DNA of 8,809 bases from JAPXSY01 sp034003585 (GCA_034003585.1 JAVEYH010000133.1:1-8809); one strand, 5' to 3'; shown: positions 1-6,296, numbered from the stretch's first letter. The notes: generated from the sequence alone by a model not told the origin. Numbers and translations are program-made.

Positions 1-154
1 GCATCCTTCCCAGCTCGCGGTACGCCGCGGACTCGCCCTCCAGGATCGGGATCTCCACGCCCTCCGCGCCTGCCGCCCGGATCGCCTCCAGCGCCGTCCG
101 GTGTTCCTTTGTCACGTTCGTCGCCCACAGCAGCATGTTCACGCCGAGATTCAT
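1..154 (-). CDS. Sugar phosphate isomerase/epimerase, TIM-barrel (3' end outside window)
   Basis: Only the first 51 codons are visible; the gene runs off the left edge. The protein begins MNLGVNMLLWATNV and continues to a GVEIPILEG segment and an AYRELGR helix. This is the first beta-alpha units of a xylose-isomerase-like TIM barrel (AP_endonuc_2 fold), and the GVEIP strand-end motif resembles the D-tagatose/D-psicose 3-epimerase branch. Such enzymes use a divalent metal to epimerise or isomerise ketoses, or to cleave keto-sugars; the metal ligands would lie in the missing part. The ATG at 154 is preceded by GGAG with a 9-nt spacer. It starts 39 nt after the stop of the TIM-barrel gene upstream, so it is probably the fifth gene of the TetR-headed operon. 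Family assignment is fairly safe; substrate is unknown. Confidence 0.8.
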   Translation of the reverse strand, partial: MNLGVNMLLWATNVTKEHRTALEAIRAAGAEGVEIPILEGESAAYRELGRM

Positions 155-193
155 AGGATAGGTCTCCGGGCGGGCACGGAGTCCGCCCCCACG

Positions 194-1063
194 TCATGCC
201 TCTTCCGGGATGTTCAGTTCTTTCAGCGTCGCGCGCAGCCACGCCAGCGAGCGCTCGATCAGGGGGCCGCCCGCGCCCTCGCACTCCATGCTGAGCGTGC
301 CGGTATACCCGGCGTCGCGCAGGATGGCCAGACAGGCCTTGATGTTGTCCGCGTTGACGCCGTCACCGATGGCGCAGTGGCTGAGCGCGATGCCCGTGGC
401 GTTGCCGCGCGTCAGCGCGGCCAGCGATTCGGAGACGTCCTTGACGTGCACGTGACGGATCTTCTTCGCGAAACGCGTCGCGAACGCGACGGGATCCTGT
501 CCCGCGATGAAGCTGTTGCCGGTGTCCAGGTTCAACCCGAGCCAGGGTGAGTCGCGAAACGCCAACATCCGTGCCAGCATTTCCGGTTTGGTGGTGAAAT
601 AGCCATGGACCTCGATGTTGATGCAGATCCCGTAGGCCTCCGCCACGTCGAGGATCTGCCCATACGAGCGCTTCATCAGGTCCAGCGCCTCCTCATCCGA
701 CAGCCCCTCCGGCCGGTGCAGCCCGTCGGTTGTGGCGATGCAGGGGCACCCCGCGTGCTTGGCCCACGGCAAGGTCTTGAGCACGTACGGCACGCCGTAA
801 AGCGGCCCGTCCTTGCCGGAAAGCGGGAAGGCCGCGTCCACCTGCGAGAAGCGCACGCCGTACCGCGCCATCTTGCGCTGGAGCAGAAGCGGATCTTCGT
901 ACAGAGCCACGTGCGGCTGGTACCCGAGACCGTGAATCCAGCTCACGCCGTCGATCAGGCCGCACTCGATGTTGTGCACGCCGTTCTGTTGCGCCCACTC
1001 CAGGCAGGCGTCGAAGTTCCGGAAACTCGTGTTGAACGCGTCTGTGTGAAACCCGATTTTCAT
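194..1063 (-). CDS. Xylose isomerase-like TIM-barrel sugar isomerase/epimerase/lyase
   Basis: A complete 289-residue protein of the AP_endonuc_2 TIM-barrel superfamily. The metal-ligand pattern of the family is visible: Glu151 in INIEVHG, Asp180 in LNLDTGN, His206 in HVHVKD and Glu260 in SMECEG. It has no signal peptide and is presumably cytoplasmic. Members act on sugars or sugar phosphates as epimerases, isomerases or keto-glycoside lyases, so the reaction cannot be fixed here. Two adjacent ATG codons exist (1066 and 1063). The second is chosen because AAGGAAGG at 1071-1078 then sits 7 nt upstream; the first would add one Met. That SD overlaps the TAA stop of the HEAT/ThuA gene (1080-1078), leaving a 14-nt gap and suggesting translational coupling. 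The open frame extends to 1168, but the added N-terminus lies inside the upstream gene. Confidence 0.88.
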   Translation of the reverse strand: MKIGFHTDAFNTSFRNFDACLEWAQQNGVHNIECGLIDGVSWIHGLGYQPHVALYEDPLLLQRKMARYGVRFSQVDAAFPLSGKDGPLYGVPYVLKTLPWAKHAGCPCIATTDGLHRPEGLSDEEALDLMKRSYGQILDVAEAYGICINIEVHGYFTTKPEMLARMLAFRDSPWLGLNLDTGNSFIAGQDPVAFATRFAKKIRHVHVKDVSESLAALTRGNATGIALSHCAIGDGVNADNIKACLAILRDAGYTGTLSMECEGAGGPLIERSLAWLRATLKELNIPEEA

Positions 1064-1077
1064 CATCCCGCCTTCCT

Positions 1078-3642
1078 TTATTCCAGCCCCGCCGCCCACA
1101 CCGTGCCGCGCCGGTAAAGCGTCCGCACCGCCTCGCCAAACGCCTGCGGATCGTGCCCGAGCGCGCAATGGAACGTCCGCCCCTTGCCCGGCGTCAGCAC
1201 AAAGGCCAGCGGATAGGTTTTCCGGTCGACCCGGGAGACCGCGTCGGCCAGCACATGAATCACGGCGTCACCGTCCAGACAGGTATACAGCTCGTCACGC
1301 GTCTCGAAGTCGCGCAGGCCGCGCAGGATGGGGTGTTGCGGATCGGCGAGCCGTACCGTGAAGGCACCGTGCGGGTCGTGGGCGCGGAACTGCGGATTCC
1401 AGACGCGCCCGGCGATCTGGCCGAAAGCCGGGTCAACCCGTTTCCGGGTCCAATCGAAGAACGCGCCGCTGGCGAAATGCACCAGCACCAGGCCCCGCCC
1501 GCTCTCGACTGCGGCCTTGAGGGTCTCCAACGCCCCCGGCGGCGCGGACCGCTTGTCGCTGTTGTTATAGAAAAGCACAAAGCAGTCATATCCCGCCAGC
1601 GCCGCGGCCTGCGTCATGATCCGCGGATCTTCGCTGACACTCACCTCCAGGCGCGGATCTTCTTTCAACGCGTCGACCAGCACCGGCGTGATCTGCCGCC
1701 AGTTGTTGTGATGTTCCAGTCCGGTCAGGATGAGAACCCTCTTGCCGGCACCCTGATTCGCCCGCACAACCGGCGGGGCGATCTGCGGTTCCTTGGGGAG
1801 CGTGACGCCTGCGGCGTCCGCGATGCGGCTGATCCACACCTCTCCCACCACGGCATTGCCCGCTGCCTCACGGCGGAAGCGGATTTCGGCCTGGCCGTCC
1901 TGGACCGCCGCGGCCGGCACCGCGACCCCCAGCGTTGCCGCCTGCTGCCGCCGCCCGCGCCAAGCGGGCAACGCGGTTTTCGGAATGACCTGCTGATCAC
2001 CGATCCAGACCGACTGCTCCCGCCCGTTCGCATCGTAGTCCCACCACGTGAAGCCGAGCTGGTAGGCGCGCCCGTCTTGAAGTCCGGATACCGCCACCAC
2101 CACAGCCGTTCCGTCAAAAACCACCGTGCCTTCGGGCCTTTCGCTGAAGTTCCAGGGCTTGCCCGCCGCCACGCGCAACGTGACGCCCTCTTTGCCCGCA
2201 ACCTGATTCTGCGGGCCGCAGTCCAGATACGCCAGCGCCGCAACCCGCGTCCACTGCGCGGCCAGCCGGTCGAGCGCGCGGGCCGCGAGCGTCCTGTGCA
2301 CCGCGCCCGCCGACGGGTCGTTTGCGAGCTTCCTCAGTTCCGGCACCGCCGCGGGGTCGGGACACGCCGTCAACGCACGCACGGCCGCGTCGCGCACGGC
2401 CGCATCGGCGCACGCCACGTTCTCCCGGATCAAGGCCAGCGTGTCTTCCCCGCCCAGCGGCGCGATCACACGCAACACGGCGACCCGGACCGCGGCTTTT
2501 CCGTCCCGCGCCCGCTCCAAAAGCGGCGCGAGCCGCGCGTCCCGGTCGCCCATGCGCCGTCCCATCAGCCGCACCGCATCCTCGACCGCCTCGCTGTCCG
2601 TCCCGCCCAGCAGGGCCACAAGCCGCGGATACGCCGAGCTCTCGCCGCCGCGCCCCAGTCCCTTCAGCGCCGCCGCGCGCACAGCGGGTTCGGCGTCTGT
2701 TGCCGCGCGCAATAAGGCAGGTGTCAGCCCGGGCAAGCCGCGCGCGACAGCGGCGTTCATCAGCGCCACGCGCGCCTTCGGATCGCCGCCGCCGATCCCG
2801 CGGCGGATCGCGTCGTCCACGCCGTCCGCATGCAGCCGTTCGAGGGCGTCCGCGTCGCCGAGCTCCGCCAGAAGCGCCACACTGCCGGCGTCGCCGACCG
2901 CGCCCAGCGCGCGCACGGCCGCCGCGCGCACGGTCTCGTCTTTCGCGCGGGCCAGCCGTGTGGCCGCATCGCGGACCGCGGCGATGCGGGTCTCCGCCGC
3001 CGCGGCCAGCGCCAGCGCCTGACGGGCCGGCTCCAGTTCCGGCAGCGCGCGGGCGAGCGCCGCGCCGTCCACAAGTCCGAGGCACCGGATCGCCGTGGCT
3101 CCGACCGCCAGATCCGGGTCGCGGAGTGAGGTCAGGCAGGCCGGTGCCGCGCTCTTCGGATAATAGGATGCCAGCGCCGACAGCCCGGCCATCCGGGTTG
3201 CGGGGTTCGGCGAAGCCGTCTGTGCGCGATAAACCGCCTCCGCCTCGGGCGGAAGCGGACGCGCCTCGTCCAGTGCCAGCGCGATGCGTGCGCTGGCCGC
3301 CGTTGCCGGGTCGTCCAGCAGTTTTCGCAGCCGTTCCGCCTCGGCCTCGCCGCCGATCTTGGCGAGATGCTGACAGAGCACCGTGCGCGCCGCGGCCGTC
3401 GTGTCCGGCGCGACGGCCGCCTCGGCCAGGAGCCTGGCCAACGCGCGCCGCTGCTCCGGATCGCCCGCCGCTTTCGGAACCGTCTGCTCCAGCAGATAAT
3501 GGGGCGGGCGCGGCTGCACGCCGTCACCGGTGCGAATCTGCCGGACCGCGTCCCGAACCTCATCCGGCAGAGGCGCGGCAACACCCTCCACGGTGATCCG
3601 CAGCAAGCCGGCGAAAAAGAGTATCCGGCGGAAGGGTCTCAT
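1078..3642 (-). CDS. Secreted HEAT-repeat protein with C-terminal ThuA-like domain
   Basis: An 854-residue multidomain protein. Residues 1-23 (MRPFRRILFFAGLL...VAA) look like a Sec signal peptide, although Arg15 and Glu19 make the hydrophobic core imperfect. Residues about 60-465 are alanine-rich helical HEAT repeats, with recurring 'VRAAAVRALGAVGD' and 'AAVRDAAVRALTA' type units. Residues about 470-612 form a predicted beta-sandwich (WWDYDANG, VWIGDQQV, EVWISRI). Residues about 635-850 are a ThuA-like domain: RVLILTG and HHNNW at the start, GLVLVHFASGAF, DELYTCL and RTFHCALGHD near the end. ThuA proteins belong to the class I glutamine amidotransferase-like fold and are linked to trehalose and other sugar use; the reaction is not firmly known. 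The ATG at 3642 follows TAAGGAG with a 7-nt spacer, and the TAA in that SD is the stop of the upstream oxidoreductase gene. The gap is 11 nt, so the two are almost certainly co-transcribed. Confidence 0.87.
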   Translation of the reverse strand: MRPFRRILFFAGLLRITVEGVAAPLPDEVRDAVRQIRTGDGVQPRPPHYLLEQTVPKAAGDPEQRRALARLLAEAAVAPDTTAAARTVLCQHLAKIGGEAEAERLRKLLDDPATAASARIALALDEARPLPPEAEAVYRAQTASPNPATRMAGLSALASYYPKSAAPACLTSLRDPDLAVGATAIRCLGLVDGAALARALPELEPARQALALAAAAETRIAAVRDAATRLARAKDETVRAAAVRALGAVGDAGSVALLAELGDADALERLHADGVDDAIRRGIGGGDPKARVALMNAAVARGLPGLTPALLRAATDAEPAVRAAALKGLGRGGESSAYPRLVALLGGTDSEAVEDAVRLMGRRMGDRDARLAPLLERARDGKAAVRVAVLRVIAPLGGEDTLALIRENVACADAAVRDAAVRALTACPDPAAVPELRKLANDPSAGAVHRTLAARALDRLAAQWTRVAALAYLDCGPQNQVAGKEGVTLRVAAGKPWNFSERPEGTVVFDGTAVVVAVSGLQDGRAYQLGFTWWDYDANGREQSVWIGDQQVIPKTALPAWRGRRQQAATLGVAVPAAAVQDGQAEIRFRREAAGNAVVGEVWISRIADAAGVTLPKEPQIAPPVVRANQGAGKRVLILTGLEHHNNWRQITPVLVDALKEDPRLEVSVSEDPRIMTQAAALAGYDCFVLFYNNSDKRSAPPGALETLKAAVESGRGLVLVHFASGAFFDWTRKRVDPAFGQIAGRVWNPQFRAHDPHGAFTVRLADPQHPILRGLRDFETRDELYTCLDGDAVIHVLADAVSRVDRKTYPLAFVLTPGKGRTFHCALGHDPQAFGEAVRTLYRRGTVWAAGLE

Positions 3643-3653
3643 ATTCCATCTCC

Positions 3654-4946
3654 TTACACATGCCAGGGCTGGCGCAGCGTTCGTGACAACATGCGGTTCG
3701 CCGGCTCGCCGTCCGTGAACCGCTCCCGGCCCCAGTCCCAGAGCAGCTTGCGGCCGGAGCGGGACGCGATGTCCGCCACAAGCGAAAGCGTTGTGGCCGC
3801 GTGGCACACCCGGGCCGGCGCCGCGGGTTCGCGGCGGGAACGCACGCACTGCAGGAAGTTTTCCATGTGGTTGTCGGAACGGTGGAGCCGCTCCTCCCCG
3901 GGCTTGATCCGCACGTCGAGAAGCGAAGCCGGCTCGGCCCGGATGCCGCCCCGCGTCACATGCACCCAGCCTTTGTCGCCGATGAAGCGCACGCCGTGCC
4001 CCAGCGGTCCGCTGGCATCGTCGTGGAAGTCCATCCTCAGCCCCTTGGGCGTGGTGGCACGCACCTTCCAGCCGAAGGAGACGTCGGCATCACCCTCGGC
4101 CAGGAAGTCAGCCGTGCCCTCGACCTCCACTGTTGACGCCATCAGGCCGGGCGCGCCCCACAGGGCGATGTCCAGATGGTGCACACCCCAACTCTGGATC
4201 CAGCCGGCGCAATAGTCGGTCAGGAAGTACCAGTTGTAGTTGCACAAATTCTCGCGGTACGGCTTATCCGGCGCGGGCCCGAGCCACAAGTCGTAATGCA
4301 AGCCGGGCGGCACCGGCGCCGGCGGCAGCTTCAGCATGCGGCGCCCGCCCGGGACCGCCACGTACACGCTTTGCAGATCGCCCAGATAGCCGTTGCGGGC
4401 CAGCTCGCACGCGAAGCGGAACCGCGGGTCCGAGCGCTGCTGCGTTCCGGCCTGCAAGACCCGGCCCGTGCGCTGAACCGAGTCGCAGATCGCCCGGCCC
4501 TCGGCCACGGTCAGCGACAGCGCCTTTTCGCAATACACGTCCTTGCCGGCCTTCATCGCCTCGATGGCCATCACCGCATGCCAGTTCTCCGGCGCGGCGA
4601 CCGTGACGGCGTCCACCTCGGGCCGCGCCAGAATCTCGCGGAAATCCTGTGTGGCGGCGCAGTCGCGCGACCCGGCCTTCGCGCGGAATTTGCCGCAGAC
4701 CTGCCGCAAGGCGTCGCCGCGCACGTCGCACATGGCGAGCACCTGTACCTCGCTGAAGGCGGAGAGCGCGTTTAGGTGATAGTTGCCGCGGTCGCCCAAC
4801 CCGATGACCGCCAGCCCGAGCCGGTTGCCGGGCGCGACCGCGCCGCCGCGGCCCAGCGCCCGGGCGGGCAGGATCGTCGGCATCGCCAGCGCCGAGGCCG
4901 TGCCGGCAAGAAACGTTCTCCGTGTCAGTGATGGATTCATGCGCAT
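3654..4946 (-). CDS. Tat-exported Gfo/Idh/MocA family oxidoreductase
   Basis: A 430-residue NAD(P)-dependent dehydrogenase of the Gfo/Idh/MocA family. A twin-arginine signal is clear at residues 7-13 (LTRRTFL), followed by a hydrophobic stretch and an Ala-rich cleavage region near residue 30. The Rossmann fold starts at LAVIGLGDRG (residues 45-54, GxGxxG). The family Lys motif appears as YCEKALS (Lys141), with Ala where Pro is usual. The second motif is SWGVHHLDIALWG (about 252-264); Ser252 occupies the place where many relatives have the catalytic Asp four residues before His. The family oxidises or reduces sugar hydroxyls, often at C3. Two in-frame starts exist. ATG 4946 has GGAGG 11 nt upstream. 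ATG 4940 forms a classical ATGA overlap with the TetR stop but has no nearby SD. The longer form is given. Partners are probably the ThuA protein and the TIM-barrel enzymes downstream. Confidence 0.92.
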   Translation of the reverse strand: MRMNPSLTRRTFLAGTASALAMPTILPARALGRGGAVAPGNRLGLAVIGLGDRGNYHLNALSAFSEVQVLAMCDVRGDALRQVCGKFRAKAGSRDCAATQDFREILARPEVDAVTVAAPENWHAVMAIEAMKAGKDVYCEKALSLTVAEGRAICDSVQRTGRVLQAGTQQRSDPRFRFACELARNGYLGDLQSVYVAVPGGRRMLKLPPAPVPPGLHYDLWLGPAPDKPYRENLCNYNWYFLTDYCAGWIQSWGVHHLDIALWGAPGLMASTVEVEGTADFLAEGDADVSFGWKVRATTPKGLRMDFHDDASGPLGHGVRFIGDKGWVHVTRGGIRAEPASLLDVRIKPGEERLHRSDNHMENFLQCVRSRREPAAPARVCHAATTLSLVADIASRSGRKLLWDWGRERFTDGEPANRMLSRTLRQPWHV

Positions 4947-5575
4947 GTCTTTTTTGCCCTCCGGGCGGGTCCGGCGACCGGCCGAAACACGCCCAGCAAC
5001 CCCTCCACAATGGCCTTGCGCTCTGCGGGCCGCGCGATGTGCGGCTCGAATCCGGCGCGCAGTTTGATGCCCTCCATGGCCTCCAGCATCAGATCCACGC
5101 CGCGCCGCGCGTCCCCCTTGGCCAGACCGCCTTCGCGCTGCGCCGCCTCCACGAGACCGACATAAAAAGTGCGCACCACGTCATAAAAGCGCGACCAGCT
5201 CGCGCGCACGTCGGCGTCCTCCTGCATCAGCATGAAGATGCCGGTGGTGAAGAGCCGGTTGCGGGTGTCAATGATGCAGGAGTCGGCGCTGAACACGAGC
5301 GCGAGCCGCAGGCGCTCCAGCGGCGAGGCGCCCCGCGCGAGGGCGCGCTCCACATCCGTCTGCCACTGGCAATAGTAGTGGTCACAGGCCGCAAGGATCA
5401 GCTCTTTTTTGTTCCGGTAGTGCCAGTAGAGGCTGCCCTTGGTGACGCCGGCGCGCGCCGCGATCTGGTCGAGATTGACATTGGCGAAGCCACTGTCCGC
5501 GAACAGCTCGAACGCGCTCCGCGCGAGGCGCGACGGCATGTGCGGGGCCGGGGGGCGTGAACAAACAGCATCCAT
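4937..5575 (-). CDS. TetR family transcriptional repressor
   Basis: A 212-residue protein with an N-terminal TetR-type helix-turn-helix at about residues 15-60: AFELFADSGFANVNLDQIAARAG, then VTKGSLYWHYRNKKELI, which is the family's diagnostic recognition helix and following turn. The C-terminal 140 residues are helical and variable, as expected for ligand binding and dimerisation; the ligand is unknown. The frame is open to a TTG at 5614, but that codon overlaps the -35 element. ATG 5584 lies directly after the -10 element. ATG 5575 is chosen because transcription should begin about 5578, giving an almost leaderless mRNA. ATG 5539 (MPSRLARS) is possible but has no SD. The stop overlaps the start region of the oxidoreductase, so this is the first gene of the operon and probably autoregulates through the inverted repeat in its promoter. 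Confidence 0.9.
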   Translation of the reverse strand: MDAVCSRPPAPHMPSRLARSAFELFADSGFANVNLDQIAARAGVTKGSLYWHYRNKKELILAACDHYYCQWQTDVERALARGASPLERLRLALVFSADSCIIDTRNRLFTTGIFMLMQEDADVRASWSRFYDVVRTFYVGLVEAAQREGGLAKGDARRGVDLMLEAMEGIKLRAGFEPHIARPAERKAIVEGLLGVFRPVAGPARRAKKTCA

Positions 5576-5579
5576 GGTG

Positions 5580-5599
5580 ACCATACTATACGGTATGGT
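5580..5599. promoter_or_regulatory. Putative TetR operator (inverted repeat)
   Basis: ACCATAC (5580-5586) and GTATGGT (5593-5599) are perfect 7-bp inverted arms around a 6-bp spacer. This is a typical layout for a TetR-family dimer site. It covers the -10 hexamer and part of the spacer of the promoter, where bound repressor would block RNA polymerase. A third half-site, ATGGT at 5574-5578, forms a second small palindrome with 5580-5584 (ATGGT-G-ACCAT). This could allow two dimers to bind. Assignment to the adjacent TetR is inferred from position. Confidence 0.62.
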
Positions 5600-5614
5600 A
5601 CGGAAAGCTGTCAA
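5585..5614 (-). promoter_or_regulatory. Promoter of the TetR-headed sugar operon
   Basis: On the minus strand TTGACA (5614-5609) is followed, after 18 bp, by TATAGT (5590-5585). This is a perfect -35 and a five-of-six -10 for a housekeeping sigma factor. The predicted start is about 5578, only a few bases before the ATG at 5575, so the TetR mRNA may be leaderless. It is the only good promoter found upstream of the five co-directional genes. Confidence 0.72.
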
Positions 5615-5721
5615 GCCCCGGACCGCCGTGTGTGGCGGACGGTGTCGAGGATGCCTGTTTCGGCCAGCGTGTCCAGATAGCGGGCGCGGTTTCGTCGAAC
5701 AGATGCCGGATGACAGTACAT
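5611..5721 (-). pseudogene. Possible remnant of a gene's 3' end (winged-helix-like)
   Basis: A 36-codon minus-strand frame reads MYCHPASVRRNRARYLDTL, then AETGILDTVRHTRRSGA, and ends in TGA at 5613-5611. The pattern 'RARYLDTLAETGILDTV..TRRS' looks like the recognition helix and wing at the end of winged-helix modules, such as those closing Fic-family proteins. In-frame stops occur just upstream (TGA after three more codons and the MYC region), and no SD is visible. It therefore reads better as a decayed fragment than a gene. Its stop overlaps the -35 hexamer of the TetR promoter. The resemblance is weak and from memory only. Confidence 0.25.
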
Positions 5722-5969
5722 TTCACGACTCTCTCAACCGTGTGGTCTGTCCCCATATATTTTGACTGACGATTGATGGGGGGGCCACCGCGATCAATGC
5801 CGGCCCCGACGTTTCCTGCCCCTTATTCTTTACGCGCCGGTTCTATAAAGTGTTACCCGAATGACGAAGACTTCGTTTCCAATCGAGGCTCTGACAAGCC
5901 AAGACAGCGAATGACAGGCAACGCAAAAAATTGCGGCTGAAGGGGGACAGACGTAAGTGCTTGGGCCAG
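5615..5969. other. Intergenic region without a confident gene
   Basis: About 355 bases lie between the TetR promoter and the terminator behind tRNA-Tyr. It is less GC-rich on its right half than the flanking genes. It contains the possible gene remnant (to 5721), a run of seven G at 5777-5783 region, a palindrome ACGAAG-A-CTTCGT at 5864-5876 and a small hairpin CGCAA-AAAA-TTGCG at 5922-5935. The spaced inverted pair at 5745/5952 is listed separately. No open frame here has both an SD and a recognisable product. Confidence 0.5.
5745..5952. repeat. Widely spaced 10-bp inverted repeat pair
   Basis: GTCTGTCCCC at 5745-5754 and its perfect reverse complement GGGGACAGAC at 5943-5952 bound a 208-bp non-coding segment. 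Homology between the arms does not extend beyond 10 bp. GGGGACAGAC-like words occur around small transposase-associated (RAYT/MITE-like) repeats in many bacteria, so this may be a relic of such an element. No transposase gene and no target-site duplication were seen, and chance cannot be excluded. Confidence 0.3.
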
Positions 5970-5998
5970 AAAGAGAAAACCCAACAATCGGTTGGATT
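5970..5998 (-). terminator. Intrinsic terminator of tRNA-Tyr
   Basis: On the minus strand AATCCAAC (5998-5991), loop CGATT and GTTGGGTT (5985-5978) form an 8-bp stem with one G-T pair. The T-rich tail TTCTCTTT follows (5977-5970). It lies 18 bp after the CCA end of tRNA-Tyr, in the right orientation to end that transcript. Confidence 0.6.
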
Positions 5999-6015
5999 GT
6001 AGGGCCTTAGGAAGA

Positions 6016-6101
6016 TGGTGGTAGGGCTTGGATTCGAACCAAGGAAGGCGTTCGCCAGCAGATTTACAGTCTGCCCCGTTTGGCCACTTCGGTACCCTAC
6101 C
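6016..6101 (-). tRNA. tRNA-Tyr (anticodon GTA)
   Basis: An 86-nt class II tRNA. The acceptor stem is GGTAGGG at the 5' end (6101-6095) paired with CCCTACC (6026-6020). Discriminator A is at 6019 and the CCA is encoded at 6018-6016. The anticodon stem-loop is GCAGA-CTGTAAA-TCTGC with GTA read from 6067-6065. A long variable arm (TGGCGAACGCCT) and the T arm CTTGG-TTCGAAT-CCAAG follow. Anticodon GTA together with a long variable arm is diagnostic of bacterial tRNA-Tyr, which decodes UAU and UAC. It is transcribed away from rpsU. Confidence 0.96.
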
Positions 6102-6120
6102 GTAACAAAAAAGTGTTGAA

Positions 6121-6149
6121 AATATCGCAAAAACCGGACCGGATGTCAA
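6121..6149 (-). promoter_or_regulatory. Promoter of tRNA-Tyr
   Basis: Minus-strand TTGACA (6149-6144), a 17-bp spacer and GATATT (6126-6121, four of six to consensus). Transcription would start near 6114, leaving a short leader before the mature 5' end at 6101. It is divergent from the rpsU promoter, with the two -35 boxes 30 bp apart. Confidence 0.6.
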
Positions 6150-6179
6150 CGCGGCAAATGCGTTTTTTCCGTTCACGGA

Positions 6180-6209
6180 TTGACGGCGGGCGGGGCGTTC
6201 TGCTATTTT
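6180..6209 (+). promoter_or_regulatory. Promoter of rpsU
   Basis: TTGACG (6180-6185), an 18-bp spacer and TATTTT (6204-6209). TGC directly upstream of the -10 (6201-6203) gives an extended -10 (TGn). Transcription would start around 6216, giving a leader of about 80 nt before the GTG start of rpsU. Confidence 0.58.
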
Positions 6210-6221
6210 ATAACTTTTTCA

Positions 6222-6274
6222 GGCCGAGCGGCTGTGGCACGGGAGGATAACCCGCCGGAACCGCGCCGCAGGCC
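6222..6274 (+). promoter_or_regulatory. Structured rpsU leader hairpin with SD-like loop
   Basis: The leader can fold into one long stem. GGCC 6222-6225 pairs with 6271-6274. After a small internal loop, GCGGC 6228-6232 pairs with GCCGC 6265-6269. After a one-base bulge, GTGG 6234-6237 pairs with CCGC 6261-6264 (one G-T). After an internal loop, CGGG 6240-6243 pairs with CCCG 6251-6254. The 7-base apical loop is AGGATAA, and with the last stem bases it shows GGGAGGA, which is complementary to the 16S anti-SD. No start codon follows it at a useful distance. The hairpin ends 7 nt before the rpsU SD. This resembles a ribosomal-protein leader, but no known family was recognised. Confidence 0.42.
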
Positions 6275-6281
6275 AGGTTGA

Positions 6282-6291
6282 AAGGGGGTGA
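6282..6291 (+). promoter_or_regulatory. Extended Shine-Dalgarno of rpsU
   Basis: AAGGGGGTGA can pair over ten bases with the 16S anti-SD, one of them a G-U pair, where the consensus is AAGGAGGTGA. Five bases follow before the GTG at 6297. This decides the start: the alternative GTG at 6288 lies inside this site. Confidence 0.75.
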
Positions 6292-6296
6292 ACAGC

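Noticed and set aside
1153..3596. Very long plus-strand open frames (up to 520 codons) opposite the HEAT/ThuA gene
   Set aside because: They are Arg/Pro/Ala-rich antisense translations of a GC-rich gene, have no domains or SD, and oppose a clear family match.
5576..5614. Upstream TetR starts at TTG 5614 and ATG 5584
   Set aside because: Both lie within or directly against the promoter elements and upstream of the predicted transcription start.
5864..5876. Palindrome ACGAAG-A-CTTCGT as an operator or terminator
   Set aside because: It has no T-tract, lies near no promoter found here and is short enough to be chance.
5861..5914. 17-codon plus-strand ORF beginning MTKTSFPIEAL
   Set aside because: No SD, very short, no known leader-peptide features and no gene downstream on that strand until rpsU.
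6016..6101. tRNA-Tyr 3' end as an integration (att) site
   Set aside because: No direct repeat of the tRNA 3' end and no integrase gene were seen in the window.
5843..6176. Two minus-strand ORFs containing 'VPKWPNGADCKSAGERLPW'
   Set aside because: This peptide is the false translation of a tRNA-Tyr gene, which occupies 6016-6101.
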